This document shows positions 34,468 through 43,312 of a stretch of 64,000 nucleotides of DNA, in pieces (position 1 is the first letter of the stretch; each line of letters starts with the position of its first letter). The DNA is taken from positions 124,001 to 188,000 of the forward strand of contig JAZAHA010000019.1 in NCBI GenBank assembly GCA_036231565.1, read 5' to 3'. The position numbers were made by a program, and so were the translations under genes. The stretch comes from Maricaulis sp036231565. Its GTDB lineage: Bacteria > Pseudomonadota > Alphaproteobacteria > Caulobacterales > Maricaulaceae. Under the pieces are notes generated by a model that searched no databases, had not been told where the DNA came from, and worked only from the letters and a program-made list of their open reading frames with translations.

Positions 34468-34628
34468 ACTCACCCCCTTCGACCTCACCAGGCCCCTGGC
34501 CGGGTTCGGCCACTTCCCCCGCTGACGCAGGGGAAGCCTGGTTCAGGGCTCGCCCCGCCTGCGGGGGAGCTGTCCGCGTCAGCGGACTGAGGGGGCGGTG
34601 CGAAGCGCCGCGGAGCGCGGCAGCGCGC
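34468..34628 (-). repeat. Family C palindromic repeat, copy 3 (inverted copy of 33143-33303)
   Basis: 161 bp, read on the - strand it begins GCGCGCTGCCGCGCTCCG and ends GTCGAAGGGGGTGAGT. It starts one base after the g14 stop and lies before g15. Confidence 0.9.
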
Positions 34629-34658
34629 AATCTTGCAAAAGCACAGGACACAAAACCC

Positions 34659-37600
34659 ATGGCGCAACTTGTTGTGACGGCCGGGCAGGCCGCGCTGAGC
34701 GGGGTGCAGGCGCTGGCACCGGCGATTGCCTCGACGGCCGCGAATGTGGCGGTGAATGCGCTGCTGGCGCCACATCGCGAGGCGCCGCGGCTGAGCGAAT
34801 TGCCGGTGCAGACCTCGACCGACGGTGCGCCGATGGCACGGCTCTGGGGGCGGGGACGGATCGCCGGCCAGGTGATCTGGGCATCACGCTTCTCGGAGCA
34901 TCAAAGCGAAAGCGGTGGCGGCAAGGGCGGGCCGTCGCGCACCGACTACAGCTATTCCATCTCCTTTGCCGTCGGCCTGTGCGAGGGCGAGATTTCCGGC
35001 ATTGGCCGGATCTGGGCGAATGGCAGCCTGCTGGACCGCTCGCGCTATCCGGTCCGCGTGCACACCGGGGCCGGGGATCAGGCAGCCGACGCGCTGATCC
35101 AGATCATTGAGGGCCCGGAGGTACCGGCTTTCCGGGGCACCGCCTATGCGGTGATGGAGGACTGGCCGCTCGACGCCTTCGGCAATCGCATCCCCAATCT
35201 CTCCTTCGAGGTCTTTCGCCCGGTGCGCAATGCCGGGCTCGAGCAGCAGGTGCGGGCGGTGAATCTCATCCCCGGATCGGGCGAGTTCGCCTATGCCGTC
35301 GAACCGGTGATGCGCGAACTGGGCCCGGGGCATGAGGCCGCCGAGAACGCTCATAACGGCCGCGGCCTGACCGATATCGTCGCTGCGCTGGACGATCTGG
35401 AACGCGATCTGCCGGCCTGCCGGTCGGTCCAGCTCGTCGTCGCCTGGTTCGGCACCAGCCTGGACTGCGGAGCCTGCGAGATCCGTCCGGGCGTGGAGAC
35501 GCGCGACAAGGTCACGCGGCCGCTGGGCTGGTCGGTGGCCGGGACCGGACGGGCCGAGGCGCATCTGATCTCGCAGGCCGATGGCCGTCCCGTCTATGGC
35601 GGCACGCCGGACGATGCCTCTGTCATCGCCGCAATCCGCCATCTCAAGGAGCGCGGCTTTGCCGTCACCCTCTATCCCTTCATCCTGATGGACATGCCCG
35701 GCTATCCCTGGCGCGGCCGGATATCCGGCCCCGATGGCAGTCCTGATGCCGCCGGCGATGTCGCCGCCTTTTTCGGCACGGCTGTGGCGGGCGATTATTC
35801 GGTCTCGGGAGAGACGGTCACATATGCCGGGCCGGGCGAGTGGCGCTTCCGGCGCTTCATCCTGCATTGCGCCGCTCTGGCCAAGGCCGCCGGCGGCGTG
35901 GACGGTTTCCTGATCGGGTCGGAAATGGTGGGGTTGACGACGCTGCGCGATGCCGCTGGCCAGTACCCCGCCGTCGATGCGCTGTGCGATCTGGCGGGGG
36001 AGGCGCGCAGCCTGCTGGGCAGTGGTGTGCGCCTGTCCTATGCCGCCGACTGGACCGAGTATCACGGCCACCAGCCCGGTGGCGGCGCGAAGGTTTTCCA
36101 TCTGGATCCGTTGTGGAGCGACCCGGCGATCAGCGCTGTGGCGATCGACTGGTATGTGCCGCTGAGCGACTGGACCGGCGGCGGGGAGGAGGCGGATGCC
36201 GCGATCGCGGCCGGTCCCCACGATCCGGCCTATCTCGCCGCGGGCGTGGCCGGCGGGGAGGGGTATGACTGGTATTATGCCTCGGACGCGGATCGCGAAG
36301 ACCAGATCCGCACGCCGATCGCCGATGGCGCCCATGGCGAGGACTGGATCTGGCGCGTCAAGGATCTGCACGGCTGGTGGTCGAATGCGCATCATGACCG
36401 GCCCGGCGGCGTGCGTGACGCTGTGCCGACCGGCTGGGTGCCGCGCTCCAAACCGATCTGGCTGACGGAAGTGGGGTGTCCCGCCGTCAATCTCGGTGCC
36501 AACCGGCCCAATGTTTTTCTCGATCCCAAGAGCGATGAGAGCGCGTTGCCCTGGCATTCCAGCGGTACGCGCGACGACCTGATGCAGCGCCGCTATCTGG
36601 AGGCGCTGCTGTCGCACTGGGAGGCGGGGGCGAACAATCCTGTCTCACCGGTCTATGGCGGGCCGATGGTCGATCCGGACCTGATCCATGTCTGGACCTG
36701 GGATGCCCGGCCCTGGCCGGATTTCCCGACGCGCACCGATATCTGGTCGGACGGACCCAACTGGCAGCGCGGGCACTGGCTGAACGGACGCGCCGGCCAG
36801 GTGCCGGTGGCGGGCATCGTCGCCGATCTGGCGGAGGATGCCGGCATGCCGGCGCCCGACGTGTCGGCGCTGGACGATCTGGTCTCCGGCTATACGGTCG
36901 ACCGGCCGATGAGCGTGCGGGCGGCGCTGGAACCGCTTGCCAACCTGCTGGGCTTCGGCGTTTTCGAGCGCGCGGACGCGGTGCATTTCGTGTCGGCCGG
37001 GCGCTCCGGTGCGGTCTTCGCGCTGACCGAGCCTGCGGCGGGGCCGGATGGCGACCGGCACTGGACGTCGCTGCCGCCGGCCGAACTGCCGCGCGATGTG
37101 GCGCTGGGCTTTTTCGACGACACGGCCGCCTACCGGCCGGGCCGGGTTTCGGTGCGCGAAGCCTTTGGCACGGTGACGACCCTGGCGCAGCAGGTCTGCG
37201 TCGTTGCCGACCCGTCCCTGGCGCACAGCTGGTGCAGCGCGGTACTGGCCGATCTCGCGCATCAGGCATCGGTGACCGGTTTCAGCCTGCCGCCCTCGGC
37301 GCTGGCTGTCGAAGCGGGCGATACGGTGCAGATCGGCAGTCAGGCCCTGCAGGTGGTTTCGCTGGATGGCGGCGATATCCGTCAGGCCCGGGCCTGCGCG
37401 CCTTCCCTGCGCCGGGCTGCGGTCAGCGGGGCGGATAGCGGTACCGATGCTCCGGGACCGGCACTGCCCTCGCGGCCACTGGTCACGGTGCTGGATATTC
37501 CCCTGGTCGCCGGGGCGGAGATGCGGGCCGGGCCTTTGCTGGCGGCCCATGCCGAACCCTGGCCGGGGCGGATCGTTTATCATGCCGGCGGGGCCGCCCG

Positions 37601-38381
37601 GGCGGAAAGCCGCCAGCCGGCGCGGATCGGTGCGCTTGTCGACGATCTGCCGGCCGGACCGGCCGCGCGCTGGGACCGGGCGAACGCGGCGGGGATCGAA
37701 CTCTTTGCCGGCGCGCTCGCCTCGCTGCCGGCTGGCACCGTGCTGGGCGGCGGCAACCGGTTAGCGGTCGCAGGAGCGGACGGGGCGTGGGAAATCCTCG
37801 CCTTTGCCGATGCCGAACTCGTGTCGGCTCAGACCTGGCGGGTGCGCAACCTGTTGCGTGGGCTCGACGGGAGCGGGTGCATGGATCATGTCGCGGGCAG
37901 TCAGGTGGTCGTGCTGGCCGGCGTGAGCGATGTCCTGCCTGTCGCGGTACATGAAACCGGTGCGCCGCTGTCTGTCACGGCCGTGCCCGACGGATTGCCC
38001 CTTCATCACAGCCAGGCGCGAACGGTGGAATTCGTGCCACGGCAGCGGCATCTGCGCCCCCTGGCACCGGTCCATCTGCGTGCGCGGCGGACTGACGGTG
38101 CGATCGACCTGAACTGGATCCGGCAGACGCGCATCGGCGGGGACAGCTGGGCGGCCGGCGATGTGCCGCTGGGGGAAACATTCGAGCGCTATCGCGTCAC
38201 CCTGTCGGCAGACGGAGAAGCCGGTCTGGAGCTGGACGCCGGTGCGCCTTTCCTGTCGGTACTGCTGACAGCCATCGATGACGCTTTCGGCGGGCGTCCG
38301 GCAGCGCTCTCCGTGAATGTTGCCCAAGTGTCCGACCGCTACGGCCCCGGCGAGACGGTGTCGCTGAGCCTCGACCTGTGA
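34659..38381 (+). CDS. GTA g15: host-recognition/baseplate megatron with glycosidase-like TIM barrel
   Basis: The 1240-aa protein is the largest GTA component and forms the tail tip. The N-terminal part (VNALLAPHREAPRLSELPVQTS, WGRGRIAGQVIWASRF) is a phage tail domain. Residues ~310-700 form the GTA TIM-barrel-like domain (FILMDMPGYPWRGRISG, VDGFLIGSEMVGLT, WTEYHG, KPIWLTEVGCPAVN, HVWTWDARPWPDFP). The rest is a phage-tail_3/fibronectin-like C-terminus ending in SLSLDL. It probably binds the recipient surface or capsule polysaccharide. Length is in the normal range for g15. No tail fibre gene follows; the next gene is a DnaJ-like chaperone. Confidence 0.95.
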   Translation: MAQLVVTAGQAALSGVQALAPAIASTAANVAVNALLAPHREAPRLSELPVQTSTDGAPMARLWGRGRIAGQVIWASRFSEHQSESGGGKGGPSRTDYSYSISFAVGLCEGEISGIGRIWANGSLLDRSRYPVRVHTGAGDQAADALIQIIEGPEVPAFRGTAYAVMEDWPLDAFGNRIPNLSFEVFRPVRNAGLEQQVRAVNLIPGSGEFAYAVEPVMRELGPGHEAAENAHNGRGLTDIVAALDDLERDLPACRSVQLVVAWFGTSLDCGACEIRPGVETRDKVTRPLGWSVAGTGRAEAHLISQADGRPVYGGTPDDASVIAAIRHLKERGFAVTLYPFILMDMPGYPWRGRISGPDGSPDAAGDVAAFFGTAVAGDYSVSGETVTYAGPGEWRFRRFILHCAALAKAAGGVDGFLIGSEMVGLTTLRDAAGQYPAVDALCDLAGEARSLLGSGVRLSYAADWTEYHGHQPGGGAKVFHLDPLWSDPAISAVAIDWYVPLSDWTGGGEEADAAIAAGPHDPAYLAAGVAGGEGYDWYYASDADREDQIRTPIADGAHGEDWIWRVKDLHGWWSNAHHDRPGGVRDAVPTGWVPRSKPIWLTEVGCPAVNLGANRPNVFLDPKSDESALPWHSSGTRDDLMQRRYLEALLSHWEAGANNPVSPVYGGPMVDPDLIHVWTWDARPWPDFPTRTDIWSDGPNWQRGHWLNGRAGQVPVAGIVADLAEDAGMPAPDVSALDDLVSGYTVDRPMSVRAALEPLANLLGFGVFERADAVHFVSAGRSGAVFALTEPAAGPDGDRHWTSLPPAELPRDVALGFFDDTAAYRPGRVSVREAFGTVTTLAQQVCVVADPSLAHSWCSAVLADLAHQASVTGFSLPPSALAVEAGDTVQIGSQALQVVSLDGGDIRQARACAPSLRRAAVSGADSGTDAPGPALPSRPLVTVLDIPLVAGAEMRAGPLLAAHAEPWPGRIVYHAGGAARAESRQPARIGALVDDLPAGPAARWDRANAAGIELFAGALASLPAGTVLGGGNRLAVAGADGAWEILAFADAELVSAQTWRVRNLLRGLDGSGCMDHVAGSQVVVLAGVSDVLPVAVHETGAPLSVTAVPDGLPLHHSQARTVEFVPRQRHLRPLAPVHLRARRTDGAIDLNWIRQTRIGGDSWAAGDVPLGETFERYRVTLSADGEAGLELDAGAPFLSVLLTAIDDAFGGRPAALSVNVAQVSDRYGPGETVSLSLDL

Positions 38382-38456
38382 GCTGGCTTTGCGAACCGGG
38401 GCAAACCCGCTTACATGAAAGGCGTGTAGACCCCGACCGGTGTGGTAACAGGAAGC

Positions 38457-39350
38457 ATGGACGATCCCTACAAGACGCTGGGCGTCTCCAAGACCGCTTC
38501 GGCCGAGGAGATCCGCAAGGCCTACCGCAAGCTCGCCAAGGAGCTGCACCCCGATGCCAATCCGGGCAACAAGGATGCGGAAGAGCGTTTCAAGAAGGTC
38601 TCGCAGGCCTTCAAACTCCTGTCCGACGCTGAAAAGCGTGCCGAGTACGATGCGGCGGCGCGCGCCGGATTCGGCGCGGGGATGGGCGGCGCGGCCGGTG
38701 CCGGGGGGCGGCGTCCGTTCAATTTCCGCCAGTCGCGCCACCAGGGCGCCGATTTCAGCGATATTTTCTCCGACCTGTTCACCGATTTCGGCACGCAGAC
38801 GCGCCAGCCCCCGCCGCGCAAGGGGGCCGATGTGCGCTATTCCCTGACCGTCGACTTCATGCAGGCCGCCCAAGGTGGCAAGCATCGCGTGGTACTGCCG
38901 GACGGGCGCAAGCTGGAAGTGGCCGTGCCGGCCGGTGCGGCCGATGGCCAGGTCCTGCGCCTGCGCGGGCAGGGAGAGGCCTCCGCGGCGGGCGGTCCGG
39001 CGGGCGATGCGTATATCGAGGTGAAGGTTTCCGAGCACAAATACTTCTCCCGCGAGGGCGATGATGTGCGGCTGGAACTGCCGATCTCCGTCAAGGAAGC
39101 CGCTCTGGGCGCCAAGGTGCGGGTGCCGACCATTGACGGACCTGTGGATCTGCAGGTGCCTGCGGGCTCGTCTTCCGGTACGCTGCTGCGGCTGCGCGGG
39201 CGGGGTTTTGCGACGTCCAAGGGCAAGCGTGGCGACCAGCTGGTACGGCTGATGGTGGCCCTGCCGGCGAGCGACAAGGCGCTGCGGGATTTCCTGGAAA
39301 CCTGGACGCCGCCCTCCGGCTACGACCCGCGCAAGGGCATGCGGTCGTGA
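38457..39350 (+). CDS. DnaJ/CbpA-like co-chaperone (J domain plus C-terminal substrate domains)
   Basis: The 297-aa protein should stimulate DnaK and bind unfolded proteins. A J domain with HPD at 31-33 (KELHPDANPGN) is followed by a Gly-rich linker and phenylalanine-containing FSDIFSDLFTDFG. Two DnaJ C-terminal beta domains follow (RYSLTVDFMQAAQGGKHRV, RLELPISVKEAALGAKVRVPT, LLRLRGRGF). No zinc-finger Cys are present, so it is of the CbpA/type B sort and not canonical DnaJ. AGGA precedes the ATG at 38457. It follows GTA g15 by 75 bp but is a normal chromosomal gene in related bacteria. Confidence 0.9.
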   Translation: MDDPYKTLGVSKTASAEEIRKAYRKLAKELHPDANPGNKDAEERFKKVSQAFKLLSDAEKRAEYDAAARAGFGAGMGGAAGAGGRRPFNFRQSRHQGADFSDIFSDLFTDFGTQTRQPPPRKGADVRYSLTVDFMQAAQGGKHRVVLPDGRKLEVAVPAGAADGQVLRLRGQGEASAAGGPAGDAYIEVKVSEHKYFSREGDDVRLELPISVKEAALGAKVRVPTIDGPVDLQVPAGSSSGTLLRLRGRGFATSKGKRGDQLVRLMVALPASDKALRDFLETWTPPSGYDPRKGMRS

Positions 39351-39351
39351 C

Positions 39352-39390
39352 CTGAACGATTTGGTAGTAACCTGTTCAGCGCGGGTTCAG
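39352..39390 (+). promoter_or_regulatory. Direct repeat operator candidate, GTTCAG at 11 bp period
   Basis: GTTCAG at 39374-39379 and 39385-39390 are 11 bp apart, start to start, and an inverted copy CTGAAC is at 39352-39357. Tandem hexamers one helical turn apart are the usual OmpR/PhoP-family site. They lie 25 bp before the FeuN-like start, so the FeuP-like regulator may bind its own promoter. Confidence 0.5.
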
Positions 39391-39414
39391 GGGATGTCCG
39401 CAAGAGTAAGGGCC

Positions 39415-39765
39415 ATGATGAGACATCTGCTGATAATTGCCGGCGCCTTCGCAAGCGTTCTGGTGCCTCTGGCCACAGTGTCCGATGCCGATGCATCGGT
39501 TGCGATGGTGCAGAAGCAGGATCACGACCCGCGGGGCCGTTATTCGCCGAGCGAGGCGCGCGACGAGCGCCAGCAAGGCAATATCGTGCCGGCCCTGCGT
39601 GTGATCAATGACGTGCGCCGGCGCTATCCCGGCGCCAACGTGCTCGATGCCGAGCTCGAAGGCGGCGCTGCGCCGCGCTACGTCATCAAGATCCTGACGA
39701 GCGATGGCCGGCGGGTGGATGTTGTGGCCGATGCCCGTAACGGGCGGATTCTCTACGAACGTTAG
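39415..39765 (+). CDS. Periplasmic PepSY-domain protein, FeuN-like
   Basis: The 116-aa protein has a signal peptide (MMRHLLIIAGAFASVLVPLATVSDADA) and one PepSY-like domain (IVPALRVINDVRRRYPGANVLDAELEG, YVIKILTSDGRRVDVVADARNG). The gene stands nine bases before an OmpR-family regulator and its PhoQ/FeuQ-type kinase. In Sinorhizobium a small periplasmic protein, FeuN, encoded before feuPQ, inhibits the kinase FeuQ; the context and size here suggest the same role, by inference. AAGGG precedes the ATG. Confidence 0.75.
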   Translation: MMRHLLIIAGAFASVLVPLATVSDADASVAMVQKQDHDPRGRYSPSEARDERQQGNIVPALRVINDVRRRYPGANVLDAELEGGAAPRYVIKILTSDGRRVDVVADARNGRILYER

Positions 39766-39774
39766 GGGGAAGAG

Positions 39775-40452
39775 ATGCGTGCGCTTGTCGTTGAAGACGA
39801 TCCGGACCTGAACCGCCAGCTCGGGCGCGCCCTCGAGGATGCCGGCTATGCGGTGGACACCGCGCTGGACGGCGAGGATGGCCATTTCCTGGGCGATACC
39901 GAACCCTATGATGTTGTCGTGCTGGACCTCGGCCTGCCCAAGATGGACGGGGTGACGGTGCTCGAGCGTTGGCGCCAGGGCGGCAAGGGCTTTCCCGTGC
40001 TGATCCTGACGGCGCGAGACCGCTGGTCGGAAAAGGTCGCGGGCTTTGATGCCGGCGCTGACGACTATCTCACCAAGCCGTTCCACACCGAGGAATTGCT
40101 GGCTCGCCTGCGCGCGCTGACCCGCCGTGCGGCCGGTCACACCACGTCGACCATCGAGTGCGGCGAGCTGTCGATCGACACGCGCGGGGCGCGGGTCTTT
40201 ATCGATGGCGCACCGGTGAAGGTGACGTCGCATGAATTCCGGATGCTGTCCTATCTGGCCCACCACCAGGACCGGGTGATCTCCCGAACCGAACTGGTCG
40301 AGCACATCTACGACCAGGATTTCGACCGGGACAGCAATACGATCGAGGTCTTTGTCGGCCGCCTGCGCAAGAAGATCGGCAATGACCGGATCGAGACTGT
40401 GCGCGGGCTGGGCTATCGCCTGGTCGACCCGGAGGCCCGGCCGGTTTCGTGA
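39775..40452 (+). CDS. feuP: OmpR-family response regulator, FeuP/PhoP-like
   Basis: The 225-aa regulator has a receiver domain with phospho-acceptor Asp51 (VVVLDLGLPKMDG), Thr and Lys switch residues (ILTARDR, DDYLTKPF) and a winged-helix DNA-binding domain (TSHEFRMLSYLAHH, FVGRLRKKIG, VRGLGYRLV). FeuP in rhizobia controls genes for cyclic glucan export and cell-envelope functions. Assignment rests on the HAxKTP kinase next to it, the PepSY gene before it and the degP/glnE synteny further on. It overlaps the kinase gene by four bases. Confidence 0.8.
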   Translation: MRALVVEDDPDLNRQLGRALEDAGYAVDTALDGEDGHFLGDTEPYDVVVLDLGLPKMDGVTVLERWRQGGKGFPVLILTARDRWSEKVAGFDAGADDYLTKPFHTEELLARLRALTRRAAGHTTSTIECGELSIDTRGARVFIDGAPVKVTSHEFRMLSYLAHHQDRVISRTELVEHIYDQDFDRDSNTIEVFVGRLRKKIGNDRIETVRGLGYRLVDPEARPVS

Positions 40453-41834
40453 CGGAACGCCGGTCCTCCCTGGCCTTCAGACTGTTTGCCGGTGCCGCCG
40501 CCTGGGCGCTGGTCCTGCTGCTGCTCGGCGCCATCGCACTGACCACGCTCTATCAGCGTTCGATCCTGCGCACGCTGGACGACCGGCTGACCAGCGTGGT
40601 GGGTGCACTGGTTGCCGCCGTGGAAATAGATGCTGCCGGGGATGTGCTGCTGGCACGCCGTCCGTCGGACCCGGCCTATGGGCGGGTCTTTTCCGGCCGC
40701 TACTGGCAGATCGTCGATGATGACGGCAGCGCGGATGGCGGCGAGGTGCTGGCCGTATCCCGCTCGCTCTGGGATGAAGTCCTGGTTCCCGGCGATGCGC
40801 TGCTCGACCGGCTGCGGGCAGAGCCCGGTTCGGTTGTCACGATCGATACCAAGGGGCCGGGCGGGGAACCTCTGCGTCTTACGGGGCAGGCGGTCCAGCT
40901 GTCCGATCGCCCGGGGCTGGTCGTCTTCATGGCGGCGGAGGACCGGCGGCCGGCGGACCGCGACGTGCGGACTTTTGCGATCACATCCGGCCTGATGTTC
41001 CTGGGCTTTGCGACGGCTATCGCTGCCGGCGTTTTCTTCCAGGTAAGGATCGGTCTCGCGCCGGTCCTGCGCATGCGGGACCGGGTGGCTGAGGTCCGTG
41101 AAGGCCAGGCTGAGCGGGTCGACGGGACCTTTCCGGCCGAACTCCAGCCGCTCGCCGACGAGCTCAACGCCATGCTTGATCATTCCCGCGAGCTCGTCGA
41201 ACGGTCGCGGACCCATGTCGGCAATCTGGCCCATGCGCTCAAGACACCGATCGCGGTGTTGACCAATGAAGCGCGGACCTCCCAGGGCGCACTGGCCGAT
41301 CTGGTGGAACGCCAGACCAGCATCATGGCGGAGCAGGTCGAGCATCATCTGCGCCGCGCCCGGGCTGCGGCTCACGCGAAGGCGGTTGGTGCCCGTACGG
41401 ATGTCGCCCCGACGGTCGACGATCTCGTGCGCACGCTGGGCAAGATCAATGCCGCCCGCGCCCTGACGATCACCGCCGATGTTCCCGGCGAGCTGCGCTT
41501 TCGGGGCGAGCGGCAGGATCTCGAGGAAATGGTCGGAAACCTCATGGACAATGCCTGCAAGTGGGCGCGTGGAACCGTCCGGGCCAGCGCGGAACGCACA
41601 GGTGAACGGACCCTGGCGATCGTGATCGAGGACGACGGGCCCGGGCTGGATGAAGGCGAGGCACAGGCTGCTCTGCAACGTGGCGTCCGGCTGGACGAAA
41701 AGGCGCCGGGTTCCGGGCTGGGGCTGGCGATCGTGTCGGATCTTGCCCACGCCTACGGCGGAGAACTGACCCTGTCGCGGTCAGAACTCGGCGGGCTTTC
41801 CGCCCGTATCGACTTGCCAGCAACCAGCCGATAA
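40449..41834 (+). CDS. feuQ: Sensor histidine kinase, FeuQ/PhoQ-like
   Basis: The 461-aa kinase has two transmembrane helices (~14-35 and ~176-197) flanking a periplasmic sensor of about 140 residues, a HAMP segment and a HisKA box AHALKTP with His262. The AH-x-KTP form is found in the PhoQ/FeuQ/ChvG-type group and differs from the usual SHELRTP. N, G1 and G2 boxes (NLMDNACKW, DDGPGLDEG, GSGLGLAIV) are intact. The start is GTG, overlapping the regulator stop. Confidence 0.82.
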   Translation: MTERRSSLAFRLFAGAAAWALVLLLLGAIALTTLYQRSILRTLDDRLTSVVGALVAAVEIDAAGDVLLARRPSDPAYGRVFSGRYWQIVDDDGSADGGEVLAVSRSLWDEVLVPGDALLDRLRAEPGSVVTIDTKGPGGEPLRLTGQAVQLSDRPGLVVFMAAEDRRPADRDVRTFAITSGLMFLGFATAIAAGVFFQVRIGLAPVLRMRDRVAEVREGQAERVDGTFPAELQPLADELNAMLDHSRELVERSRTHVGNLAHALKTPIAVLTNEARTSQGALADLVERQTSIMAEQVEHHLRRARAAAHAKAVGARTDVAPTVDDLVRTLGKINAARALTITADVPGELRFRGERQDLEEMVGNLMDNACKWARGTVRASAERTGERTLAIVIEDDGPGLDEGEAQAALQRGVRLDEKAPGSGLGLAIVSDLAHAYGGELTLSRSELGGLSARIDLPATSR

Positions 41835-41895
41835 ACTGTCTTTAACTTTGCATCTTCACAAATACGGATTGGGTAAGGCGGACTTATTTCGGTCT

Positions 41896-43254
41896 ATGGT
41901 GAATTTATCGCCGACCAAACGAGCACAGCTCGAAGCATTGTGGCGCAGGATGCCTGCGAACACGCGCGCTGCCTTGTGTTCGGCTGTGGAAGCGGGCAAG
42001 GATGCCGATCCGCAAGCGGCCGCACTCCATGAAGTCCTGACCAGCCTGGAAGACAGTGTCGGCAAGCCCGCCGGCGAGCTGGCCAAGCCTTTCATTCTCG
42101 CGCCCCTTCGCCCGATGGTCGGCACGCCTGGCGACACGCCGCCTTCACGCTTCCGCTTTGCTCCGGACGATCTTTCCAAGATCTGGGGCTGGCTGGCGCG
42201 GGAACTGGCGAAAGATACGGTCGAGCGCGCCAAGAAGTGCCGCAAGCCGGAGAAGGACCCGGTCTGGTTCGAATTCCGCCGCGAGGCCGGTCAAGCCCTG
42301 AAGACCGCTATCCAGGCGGCCGACCGCGTGCCCAAGGACATGACGGCGCTGACCAAGCGTTTCGGGCCAGACGGCAAGGGCATGCTCACCGATGCTGCGA
42401 CGCTGCTCAGCTGTTCGCAGGAAATCGCCGAGGCGATGATCGATATTCCCGAACGGATCGAGGAGCTGGACGAGGAACTCGTCTACACGCTCAAGGATAA
42501 TTACGAGCGCCTGTCGGCAGAAAGCCCGGAAGCCGCCCTGTGGACCCTGCTGCTCACGATCGGACGTCTGGACTATCCCTGGCAGATATTCCGCGCCGTC
42601 GCCAAGATCGGCAATCGCGAGGACGATCTCGTCGTCTCGAAGACTGACATGGCCGCGGTCGGCGATGCCGTACTGGCCGATACGGGCTATTTTGCCGCCA
42701 AGCTGAAACAGCCGCCGCAGACGCTGGAAGAGGCGAAGGCCGCCTTCGACCTGTTCGACCGCTTTGTGGCCCACTCGACCGGCATGACCAAGGAATTCGG
42801 CATCCGCAAGGCCGGGCGCTGGGGACAGGTGCTGTTCAGCCTGCGAGCCGAAGCGTCTTCGAATGTCGAGAAGACGCTGAACAAGGTACCTCTATCGCTG
42901 GATACCGGCCTGCCGGAGCCACGCCGCGGTCGCAGCGGACGGATCATTCCCGCACAATTGCCGCCGGAGCAGGCGATCGATCGCGCCGAGGGGCTGCTAT
43001 ACTTCCTGTCGAACTGCCGGGCTCACGCGTCGGCCGCGGCCATTGCCAGCACGCAGAAGCGTATAGCCGATGCGGCCGAGAAACGTCTTCAGGACGCCGG
43101 TGCCATGCTGGTAGACCTGATTGCGGACAGCGAAGGGCAGAATCGAACCACAGCCCAGGACGGGCTGGAAATCACCGCGCGCCTGCTCGATGCGGCCGGT
43201 CGTGCGGACCTGGCCGACATCCTGCGCCGGCGCGGCCTCGCCGCCGCGGCATAG
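41896..43254 (+). CDS. Protein of unknown function in the position of cycH (452 aa)
   Basis: I do not recognise this protein. It is helical and soluble, with no signal peptide or membrane segment: MVNLSPTKRAQLEALWRRMP at the start, FEFRREAGQALKTAIQAADRVPK, then helical repeats and a disordered linker (LPEPRRGRSGRII). The C-terminal ~80 residues (QAIDRAEGLLYFLSNCRA onward) are again helical. In rhizobia the gene after feuQ is cycH, a membrane-anchored TPR protein of cytochrome c maturation; this product lacks a membrane anchor, so it is not an obvious CycH. The ATG at 41896 is used, since the TTG 48 bases upstream is unsupported. Confidence 0.7.
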   Translation: MVNLSPTKRAQLEALWRRMPANTRAALCSAVEAGKDADPQAAALHEVLTSLEDSVGKPAGELAKPFILAPLRPMVGTPGDTPPSRFRFAPDDLSKIWGWLARELAKDTVERAKKCRKPEKDPVWFEFRREAGQALKTAIQAADRVPKDMTALTKRFGPDGKGMLTDAATLLSCSQEIAEAMIDIPERIEELDEELVYTLKDNYERLSAESPEAALWTLLLTIGRLDYPWQIFRAVAKIGNREDDLVVSKTDMAAVGDAVLADTGYFAAKLKQPPQTLEEAKAAFDLFDRFVAHSTGMTKEFGIRKAGRWGQVLFSLRAEASSNVEKTLNKVPLSLDTGLPEPRRGRSGRIIPAQLPPEQAIDRAEGLLYFLSNCRAHASAAAIASTQKRIADAAEKRLQDAGAMLVDLIADSEGQNRTTAQDGLEITARLLDAAGRADLADILRRRGLAAAA

Positions 43255-43312
43255 CGTCCCGTCCGGCATTCCCGGCTTGCACGGCACGCCCGGCCGGACT
43301 ACCTCGACCGGT

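Noticed and set aside
23914..34628. Repeats considered as a CRISPR array
   Set aside because: Units are 130-190 bp palindromes scattered singly, without short regular repeats, spacers or cas genes.
24763..38381. Phage-like cluster considered as an ordinary prophage
   Set aside because: Gene order and families match the Rhodobacter-type GTA from g1 to g15, and there is no integrase, repressor, replication or lysis module and no attachment-site duplication in view.
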